A stretch of 64,000 nucleotides of DNA from Pagrus major. Its lineage: Eukaryota; Chordata; Actinopteri; Spariformes; Sparidae. Positions 55,966 through 64,000 of this stretch are shown here, one piece after another. The position numbers and the translations under genes are program-made. The number at the start of each line of letters is the position of its first letter. Position 1 is the first letter of the stretch. The notes under the pieces were generated by a model, which had not been told where the DNA came from, did not search any database, and worked only from the letters and a program-made list of their open reading frames with translations. The DNA is taken from the NCBI RefSeq assembly GCF_040436345.1, contig NC_133232.1:30105815-30169814 (forward strand), in the 5' to 3' direction.

Positions 55966-58900
55966 GTACGTTTAAAAGCCCCTTGCTATTAATGTAGCCT
56001 AGCCGCTAAGCTAACGATAGCTAGCTGTTTTGTAAACATGCCGCCGCCTCTTCTCGGGCAGTTTGTGTTTGAATGAATGAGTTGCGATTAAAAACAACAT
56101 AACGGAACAAAATTAGCAGAATTTGGTTGTTTCCAGATGTGAACAACTGTTCAGAATTTAAAGTTTGTAGCTGTTTTAACCAGGATTGTCTGTAGCATCA
56201 TACGCAGTTAGCTGTAACCCTGCTACATTAAGGTTAGCTTAACGTTACCCTTACTCAAACTGTAACAGAGTAAACCTATTCAGATATATATAGGCAACAC
56301 GAAGAAGTTATTCGTATCAATATGTATCAAAGCAAACGTTGGTTAACTAGAGGTAAAGTCTTTTGTTGAACTAATCATAAAATTAATACTTTTGAGAGAA
56401 GTAGTGATCGTGTTGGGTGATTTACGTGTAGTGATACAGGCTGAGAAGAGGTATGAGTTTGGTTACTTTATTATTTACCACCAGGAATCCAAAGTCAACA
56501 CTCCAATATCACAATTCAACAATATTAGATATAAGATGAGTTCATATTACGCAATAGAGCAAAAATTGATATATACCAAGAAGATATAATGTGTACTTGC
56601 TGTATATCAAGGACAAAACATATGCAATAGCATAGCAGAAGAGACATATTAGGATGCAGGTAGAAAGCAACTAAAACAAGTGAAAATGTGAAAGAAGCTT
56701 ATTAATGGGCTTACTTAAGAGACAACAGTTAAAAATATGATGAGCATTCAAAGACATTAAAGTGGATTGTGAGTGAGTTTACTCCAGAATGCTCTTCAGG
56801 GAAGTTGCTTTTCTTAGCAGCAGGTGCTTGGTGCACTTTGATTTTAGTGTTGAGGTCGTAGTCTGAGGGAAGTGCCGTAAAAGCTAATAAATATGAGTTG
56901 AAAACAGGAGATCATTTGAGCATTCACATACTGGAACACTTTTGTTGATGAAAAAATGAGCAAAAAGAGTTCCCTCCTTGATACTGAAACCAGATGGTGT
57001 TTATTGATCTGTACAGCTGCATCACTGTGTGTTTCTAGCATCTTGTTTACATGATAGTTTTGTGAATGAATAGCAACCAACAAGACAGTTATTCTACAAG
57101 ATCAAATCACTTTTATTTATATAGCCCAAAATCACAATCACATTGCCTCAGTGGGTTTTACAATCTGCTCACTGAATGACATCCTCTGTCCTTAGACCCT
57201 CAATTAGAGTTAGGAAGAACTTGCCATATTAAAAAATAAAGAGAAGAAGAAACCTGAGGAAGAAACACAGAGGAGGGATCAGATGGACAGACATGCAATA
57301 GATGTCACATGTACAGAACAGAACAAAAAAATCACAGTTTACAAATTTCATTGACAGAATATCTGATACAAGTTTTGATAACGTTTTGTGCATGGTGATC
57401 TGTTTTGATCCTAGTTGGGAAGGCCGGCTCCAAGAATAAGGAGGATGCTCCTTATGAGTTGGAGAGCCAGTTTGTCCTGAGGCTGCCTTCGGTGAGACTG
57501 TTACACATGCTGAAACTCATCATGTCTCTAAAAATGTAATGTGACTGTTGAAAATGATTCATCTTTTCTCTCTTTCAGGAGTACGCCTCAACAGTACGAA
57601 GGATTGCCCAGTCTAGCAGTATGAACATGAAAGACAGACTCACCATTGAGCTGCACCGTAAGCTTGTTTATCAGTAGTCTAAGTGCTTTTATTTGTGACT
57701 GACTGACTCTGTGACATCACCGTTCAAACACTGATTTAAACACTGTGTAAAACTTAAATAAAACAGAATGCAATAATTTGCTTATCCTTTTAAAGATGAG
57801 ATAAGATTAGTCCCACAGTAGGGAAATTTGCATTATTATAGCAGCAAAAGGGGATAGCAAAAAAAGAGAGCTTTAGTTAAAACAGTAATAATAAATAAGA
57901 GGGGGAAAAAAGCAATAATGTAATTTTTAAAAAAGCAGTATTATATGTTTTAAAAAAGCAGTAATTTAAGTAAAAAAGCAGTATTATAAATTTTAAAAAA
58001 GCAGTGTCATAAGTAAAAAAAAAAGCAGTAATATAAGTAAAAGTTAAAAAAAGCAGTTTTTGACATAAGTCAATTGAAAACATTAAAAAAGATGATGTAT
58101 TCAATGTTTTTACCTCATTAACTTCTTTGATTTTTGTAAATATATGCTTATTGTGAATGTGATGCCAGCAACATGTTTCAAACAAGTTGGAACAGGGGCA
58201 ACAAAACACTGGGAAAGTTGTCATAAAACACCTGTTTGTAACTTTCCACAGGTAAACAGGTCTATTGATAGCACGTGATAGTATGATGATTGGGTATGAA
58301 AGAGGCGTCCTGGAAATGCTCAGTCATTCACAAGCAAGGATGAGGCAAAGTACATGATTTTATAAAGGATATTAAGGCTGCACAGCATATCGTTTTAGCA
58401 TAGACATCACAATGTGTGCATGTGCAATGTCAAGTCAAACATGTCGTGCTACAACTTGCATGTTTCTCATTTTCCATGATTCATTTACAAGAGACATCTG
58501 TCAAATATTGCATAATTTAGTCCGATTCAGTGGATCTTGGATGCATAGTTGTGAGCCTCAAAAGCCTCAAATCAGAAGAATCATCATCATTCTACAAGCT
58601 CTATTTTTTCCAAATAGAGCTATTCGAGTTATTTGGAGGAAATTCCTGTATTTTTTCATATCGCTATATATATTGTAGAAAACCAAAATATCACAATGTC
58701 AGTCTCAAGCAAAATCAAAATAGAGAAAGAAAAGACCTGATCCATATATGAATACAAATGGAGTCAGATTGAGTCTTAAATTATATATGTCTGGAAAAAA
58801 ACATGTTTTGCACCTGCACTTGTACTCTGCTTAAGTTAACAGTGACGGCAGTGTCCTAATTGTAGTATTTATCTTTTCTCACACACATCATTTCATTATA

Positions 58901-61900
58901 AGCAATCATGTTGTTCCTCTTATTTGTAGCTGATGGTCGTCATGGCATAGTGAGAGTGGACCGTGTCCCTTTGGCCTGCAAACTGGTGGATCTGCCATGT
59001 ATGATCGAGTCTCTGAAAACGGTGGACAAGAAGACATTTTATAAGACCGCTGATGTCTGCCAGGTAAAACACCACAGTGGCATAAAATCTAGGATGTCAT
59101 CTTCATTGGATACATTTTTTATTGTGAACGTTGAGGATGACAATTGTCTAATGTCTTGTCTCTACTTTTCTTGTTCCTGACAATACTGTAGTACAACACT
59201 AGTCAGCAGAATGCAGAGTGATTCATTCATTTTTTGCCTCCGTGTATTAGATGCTGGTATGTACACTAGATGGAGACCTTTACCCTCCTTTAGAGGAGCC
59301 AACTGGCACCGACCCCAAGAGCAAGAAGAAGGACAAAGACAAGGACAAGAAATTCGTCTGGAACCACGGCAGTAAGGAGACAAATATCTACGCGCAATTC
59401 AGGAAGCACGGTTTGGCCTCCACGGCTTATTAAGCCATTTTGACTTCACTAATCCTGTTGTTTTGGTCTCCAGTCACCTGCCCTCTGAAGAACACTCGCA
59501 AGAGAAGATTTCGAAAGACTGCAAAAAAGAAGGTTTTGACATTTTTTCATTTCCCCCCTCAGCTCCCCACCTCCACTTTCCCATCCGTCTCTTTAGCATC
59601 CTGTCTGATGATCCATCGCTTTCCTCGGCTCTGCTCCAACAAGACATTTACATTTCATAAAATAGGAGCTGTGGTGAAAGTGAAAACCAAGATTTACATA
59701 TAAATAAAGCCTTTCAATCTTAGTTTGCCCCGAAGGCAGGCAAAGAAGGCAATTTCACTATTGCTTTGATCAAAGTGAAAGCGAGTGTGCTAGAACACTA
59801 CACTTCTACTTTGTCTTCGGAATAAATCTTCTTGAAGATGCAGAGCCGAGCCATATTGATTTGGCCCCCTCTGTTTTTAATCGCTAATGTGCTTCCTGGC
59901 ATGTGACCAGCTGCTGCCTTTTGTATGTGAGTGTGAGTGTGTGAGAGAGACAAAGAAAGAAAGTGAGAGAGATGAGGCTAACGCTACATGTTACCCAACC
60001 TCTTTCTCTCTCTCTCTTCACAGTACATTGAATCTCCTGATGTGGAAAAGGAGGTGAAGAGATTGCTGAGCACAGACGCTGAGGCTGTCAGCGTCCGTAT
60101 CCTTTTAGACACCTACAACTGCTATTCATGGTCATTTTTCAAAGCCTAAAGAGCTAATTAACCAGATGTGTAACCAAGCAAAACAACAAGCAACAGCATG
60201 TTAATTAGAATCAGATGGGAAGCTAACCCTGAGCAGTGACTTTAGCTTTCAAGAAGAATCAAATAGTTAGGACTCTTTTTTTCTTTTTATGACAAACATA
60301 ACCTCACACCCCTAAAATCCTAATTCAGTAGATCATACACCCAAGTGGGTGTTCTGACTCCTGCCCGGCTCACCTGACTTGACTCTGTTGAATGTCTTTG
60401 TGAGCGAGATGCACTTTGCAAGGAAGCTATTAGCGCTCTAATGAAACTCTAAACTCGCCTGACAGAATAAGAGCACAGCGGAGCCACTTTGAGTGGCTGC
60501 TTGCTGTGTGTTAATTGAGATGGACTGTTCATTATCATTGCTTAGTCGGTCACAGTGAAGCTGGATTCTAATTATAGTTGCAGCGTTTGCATGCAGCAGC
60601 CGACATACACACGACACACTAATGAATGGTAAAGTTGAGGGGTATGATCTTTCAAGTCTACTTCAAAGACGAGTTTGTGGAATCTTGAGAGTTTTCAAAG
60701 TCTTTTAGTGTTGGACTTCAGAGAGTATAATGGCCTTAACCCATGATGTTCAGGGTATGAAATCATAAATGAGGATGAGTCCAAGGAAGCAGATCAACAC
60801 GGCTCTCTGGCTAACCTGGACTCCTCACCTGGCACCTCGGGGCACAAGATGGGTCATGGGTCCTCTGGTAAGAGAAACATGTTTTTCATCAGTAAATCAT
60901 GAGGAATAATGATTTTGGTGGGCTTCATTAGCATGCTGGCACCCCCAGTCTGTTAGAGCAGCAAAAAGGAGTATGTACTGTATTGTTACCTCGACCACAT
61001 GATAAACACAAAACAATAAAACTCGATTGACATTGCAGATACAGATATTGCTATTTGAAAGTTTAAAAACTTAAAGCTGCTGTAGCATTGTTGTCATTTT
61101 AGCTTACTTCTTGTCCGTTTTGCAGTTATTAATCCCCTCCCTTCTCTCTACGTCACCACACTTGCATGACCCCCCGAGGAAGCTCTCTTTGCCTCTTTCT
61201 TCTAGCATTTTTCATCACTTGGCCTGTTTGGTAGTATAAGCCGTCACCGGGAGCACTGGAATTGGTAGCTTACAGATCTTATAGATCTTCAGGATTTTAC
61301 ATAATAGCATAAACATTTTTGAAAGGAAACCCTTAAATCTATTTAGGAACAGGACCAAGATATTCCCTAAGTAGGACATTTTACCCTAGAAAATAAACTT
61401 GTCAGTGCTCTCAATTGTCCCAGATGTATTTTTTGCATTTCTTTAATTGAATGCATTATTAAATGTGAATAATGATGGATTTAAGACAGTTTTAAAGTCA
61501 ATCAGCCCTTCATTACACCGTCTTTGAAAGAGCTCAAATTAGATTGTACAAATTCATATGATTTATGTACAAAAAACCTTTTAATATTATCTTCTGTCAT
61601 ATTAAGAAAAAAAAATTGGAATAGTATTTCTTGTTACTTATCGGCCGACGCATGTTGATACTGACATACCTGCAATCAGCTGGTCAAACTCTTAGGGAGC
61701 AGCTGCGTTGAAAAGGCACTGATAGCTCTTGAGATTGACCTGACTGCTGTACAGGGATTTCTTTTATACTCTCCTCTCACCAGTAAAGGTTTCCCTCCTA
61801 ATTTTCAAACATGCACACCACTCTTGTCACTGTTGATAGCCTCTGCCCCAGTGGTTTGAAATGGAAATAGAGCGCACCCAAGCATAAGATACTCCTTGGC

Positions 61901-62555
61901 CCTTAGATAATTTTTGCCTCTAGACTCACAAGAAGACCTACCTAGCACCTAGGTGCACAGTGCAAGTGTGCTGACACTTATAGGTGCCTAGGTGGGCGGT
62001 GTGTGTGCATGAGTGGCATGACTAATAATACTCTGAGATGGTGCAGTGTTGTAACAAAGTGATTTCAAGAACAAAAGGGGAAAAAAGAACCACTTATCTG
62101 CTGCGTGTTGGAGAACACAGTTTGTGTTTGCTATATGAGATAATATTGTTCAAAATATCACAAGTAAGGAAGCTGGGTGTCCACATTTATCCTACCTGGT
62201 TAATGTTACACACAGGGCCATATCCTTAACATTCTCTCATGTTTTCCACCAGCCTGTACTCTCTCTGACCTAGATGGAACCAAAGCATGTGTTTGCATCT
62301 CGCTCCTTTCCATCTTTGTGTCCATGTTAATAACACTAATGTGCGTTTCCGCATGGCCAGCCCAGCGTGACGAGCTGAGGGAGATCTTCAACGACATAAG
62401 CAGCTCCAGTGAGGATGAGGAAGACGAAGGGGACCGGCACGAGGACGAGGACCTGAATATCATGGACACAGAGGATGATCTGGTCCGACAGCTCCAAGAC
62501 AAACTCAACGAGTCCGACTCTGCACAGCATGAAAGTGATAGAAACAACCAGATAG
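55947..62555 (+). CDS. taf7: Transcription initiation factor TFIID subunit 7 (3' partial, 9 exons)
   Basis: TAF7 is a TFIID subunit that binds TAF1 and holds back its acetyltransferase until initiation. Exons are 55947-55965, 57415-57491, 57579-57657, 58930-59063, 59251-59371, 59474-59532, 60024-60096, 60754-60867 and 62361-62555, giving the first 290 residues. The TAFII55 N-terminal domain is clear: ELESQFVLRLPSEYASTVRR, KDRLTIELHPDGRHGIVRVD, LVDLPCMIESLKTVDKKTFY, WNHGITCPLKNTRKRRFRKT and YIESPDVEKEVKRLLSTDAE. Then come RYEIINEDES and the acidic DELREIFNDISSSSEDEEDE. The human protein has 349 aa, so roughly the last 60 residues (coiled coil) lie beyond 64000 or were missed in the final 1.4 kb. 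Intron 7 is U12-type. Human TAF7 is intronless, and this gene keeps introns. Confidence 0.96.
55966..57414. other. taf7 intron 1, with LINE tail
   Basis: A LINE-type 3' fragment lies at 57107-57330. No other feature is recognised. Confidence 0.5.
57107..57330. mobile_element. LINE 3' fragment
   Basis: The stretch cttttatttatatagcccaa, followed by ctctgtccttagaccctc, is the familiar 3' region of a dispersed fish non-LTR element. The family name is uncertain. Confidence 0.6.
57415..57491 (+). CDS. taf7: taf7 exon 2
   Basis: The exon encodes GKAGSKNKEDAPYELESQFV and LRLPS. The acceptor is ttttgatcctag and the donor is CCTTCG/gtgaga. Confidence 0.96.
57579..57657 (+). CDS. taf7: taf7 exon 3
   Basis: The exon encodes EYASTVRRIAQSSSMNMKDR and LTIELH. 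The acceptor is ctctctttcag and the donor is GCACC/gtaagc. Confidence 0.96.
57745..58330. mobile_element. dispersed fish repeat, interrupted copy (taf7 intron 3)
   Basis: It starts aaacagaatgcaataatttg and resumes at about 58090 with gatgtattcaatgttttt to acaagttggaacaggggca. It is related to 51423-51810. The interruption holds a tandem repeat at about 57885-58060. Confidence 0.55.
57885..58060. repeat. degenerate tandem repeat (aaaaaagcagtaat units)
   Basis: About seven copies of a unit of roughly 20-30 bp containing aaaaagcagtattataa follow one another. Unit length varies. Confidence 0.75.
58930..59063 (+). CDS. taf7: taf7 exon 4
   Basis: The exon encodes DGRHGIVRVDRVPLACKLVD to KKTFYKTADVCQ, the core of the TAFII55 domain. 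The acceptor is cttatttgtag and the donor is TGCCAG/gtaaaa. Confidence 0.97.
59251..59371 (+). CDS. taf7: taf7 exon 5
   Basis: The exon encodes MLVCTLDGDLYPPLEEPTGT, then a Lys/Asp-rich linker and KKFVWNHG. The acceptor is ccgtgtattag and the donor is GGCA/gtaagg. Confidence 0.97.
59474..59532 (+). CDS. taf7: taf7 exon 6
   Basis: The exon encodes TCPLKNTRKRRFRKTAKKK. The acceptor is ttggtctccag and the donor is AAGAAG/gttttg, a weak donor confirmed by the join to YIESPDVEK. Confidence 0.95.
59533..60023. other. taf7 intron 6
   Basis: No feature is recognised beyond CT-rich sequence before the acceptor. Confidence 0.5.
60024..60096 (+). CDS. taf7: taf7 exon 7
   Basis: The exon encodes YIESPDVEKEVKRLLSTDAE and AVSV plus one base of Arg. 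The acceptor is ctctcttcacag. The donor GCGTCC/GTATCCTTTT is of the U12 class. Confidence 0.97.
60097..60753 (+). other. taf7: taf7 intron 7, U12-type GT-AG
   Basis: The 5' splice site GTATCCTTTT matches the U12 consensus. A GGCCTTAAC branch motif at 60732-60740 puts the branch A 14 nt from the AG. Exon ends fit VR/YEII in the protein. Confidence 0.93.
60754..60867 (+). CDS. taf7: taf7 exon 8
   Basis: The exon encodes RYEIINEDESKEADQHGSLA to SSPGTSGHKMGHGSS. The acceptor is tgatgttcag and the donor is CTCTG/gtaaga. Confidence 0.95.
60868..62360. other. taf7 intron 8
   Basis: The intron is 1.5 kb and AT-rich. I recognise no exon in it. Confidence 0.5.
62361..62555 (+). CDS. taf7: taf7 exon 9 (acidic region)
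   Basis: The exon encodes QRDELREIFNDISSSSEDEE and then NIMDTEDDLVRQLQDKLNES to RNNQI. The acceptor is ccgcatggccag and the donor is GATAG/gtaaga. Confidence 0.96.
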
Positions 62556-64000
62556 GTAAGAGGATATCAGGGTTTCTACACAGACCTGGAAAACTGTATG
62601 AAATTTGTATGAAAATTTACAGAATGACGAAGATTGGTGATTGTATGAAAAGCTTATTGAAATATGAAAAATGTTATATTTATTTACCTTATGCTGCCCC
62701 ACCCATTTTCTTTCTCTTCCTGTTCGAAAGCAATTGGAGTCATTCTTCCACTTTAGGGCTAGCATAGTTTGCTAGCTAATGACATTGTCAAAAGTAAATG
62801 AAATTTGGCAACATTCCGCAACATTCATTAGCACTGTGGTAATTGGATGGGTTTTACAGTACCACATCCGTCAGCCATCAGTGACTGGGAGGACTGCATG
62901 TGAAAATGCGTATGAGAACATTTTTAATTACTTTATAGTCTCCTGCTGTAGATGGCGTTGAACTACAAAAGCACTGAAGCATATCAGTACATACCATGTC
63001 ATATCAGCAATTATGGATTTTATGTTCCTGGGATGTAGAGCCAAAAACAATTAAACAAGCTATTGTTTAAGTCCTTCATCAAGAAATATTCTGAATATTT
63101 GCAGGCTTAAAGGTGTCCTGTGGAGTAAACAAACACAATTTCTATTAACATTAAGTTTCTCACCAAAACACTTTGTGTTTATCCGTAAGGTCTAATAAAC
63201 ATGCTGAGTGCACTTCCTTCCTCATAAAACATCTGCAAACATCAACATCTGCTGTTAAATCCTAAATTCAGGAGCCTCCTGTAAAGACGTTGCTAGTTTG
63301 TGGTCAAAATCTCCTCAAATGTGAAGATTTCAGATGTCACCTTTGGCTGTGGGGATGTGTGATCAGGATTTTCCACTATTTTTAACATTTTATACACCAA
63401 ATAGTGACTAAATGGGAAAAGAAAATTGACAAACTAGTTGTTAAAAATATAATTGGTAGTTGCAGCCCTACTGACACAGTGTAGTATTTGAATACATCAC
63501 TTAACAAATTGTTTCCAGTTTAGAAGAAGAAAGAAGAAAGTGTCTGAATATAATGAATGAAATACACATAGAAGCTCTGTAATATATGATCTATAGACGT
63601 ATGTCCCTATGGTGTGTACATCTGTTCTTAAATTGAGCATGTGTGCTTGTATAAGCTATTCTGGAAAGTGTGTATATGTACATGGATAAAGTAAGTCTAG
63701 CATTAGAATTATGCAATCCTTCGTGCTGTGCTTGCAACTTGCATCAGCACCTCTGTGTGAATGCTGATTCTTTCAGCCGAGTCACCCGGCACAACCCCAG
63801 TCTTTCATTTTTTAAGTCGTAGCCGTAGACCACGACATGCTGATTTCAAAACCAACTTGTCGACCTGACACAGTCGGACATATATTTAAATCAAACCCCC
63901 TCAGATACTTACAAAGCAGAGGTCAAAAATAACCTCAGCCAGGTGTCTGGACTTCTAATCAGAGCTGAGTTTTCTAGGTCAGACATCACACACACACTAC
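62556..64000. other. taf7 intron 9 up to the window end
   Basis: No C-terminal taf7 exon is seen. Dispersed-repeat-like sequence starts at about 62565 (gggtttctacacagacctgg). A hAT-like right end ggtagttgcagcccta lies near 63456. Confidence 0.5.

Noticed and set aside
62206..62547. Ser-rich minus-strand frame
   Set aside because: It is antisense to the acidic taf7 exon 9.

Overview
The window is vertebrate nuclear DNA, most likely from a teleost (percomorph-like) fish. Short exons with GT-AG introns carry conserved vertebrate proteins. Introns and intergenic DNA are AT-rich and full of short hAT-like MITEs, LINE/SINE tails and microsatellites familiar from fish. There are no prokaryotic operons, no CRISPR array and no viral gene that I can recognise.

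Layout. (1) About 1-18500, plus strand: the 3' two thirds of a MAP7-family microtubule-associated protein gene, probably map7d3. I place twelve exons between 770 and 15860; the N-terminal microtubule-binding exons lie upstream of the window. (2) 18548-23694, minus strand: all five coding exons of fhl1 (281 aa, four and a half LIM domains). A likely non-coding first exon lies about 12.7 kb upstream at 36389. (3) 36490-40670: intergenic or regulatory DNA in which I see no coding exon. (4) About 40671-54805, minus strand: a complete 16-exon slc9a6 (endosomal Na+/H+ exchanger NHE6, 692 aa). (5) 54806-55946: a 1.1 kb divergent intergenic region with a perfect 20-bp-arm hairpin. (6) 55947-62555, plus strand: nine exons of taf7 (TFIID subunit), cut off before its C-terminal end.

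Every intron of the four models was checked for splice signals and reading-frame phase, and the phases join correctly throughout. The order slc9a6 - fhl1 - map7d3, with fhl1 and map7d3 tail to tail, matches human Xq26.3 as I recall it. That supports calling the MAP7 paralogue map7d3.

The most notable signal is minor-spliceosome (U12-type) introns. slc9a6 has three: one with AT-AC ends and two with GT-AG ends. The neighbouring taf7 has one more. Each has a U12 5' splice motif and a TCCTTGAC- or CCTTAAC-type branch site near the acceptor. The four genes otherwise belong to unrelated processes (cytoskeleton, muscle LIM scaffold, endosomal pH, transcription initiation), so the linkage is one of synteny rather than of pathway. 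I did not find a new multi-gene system here.
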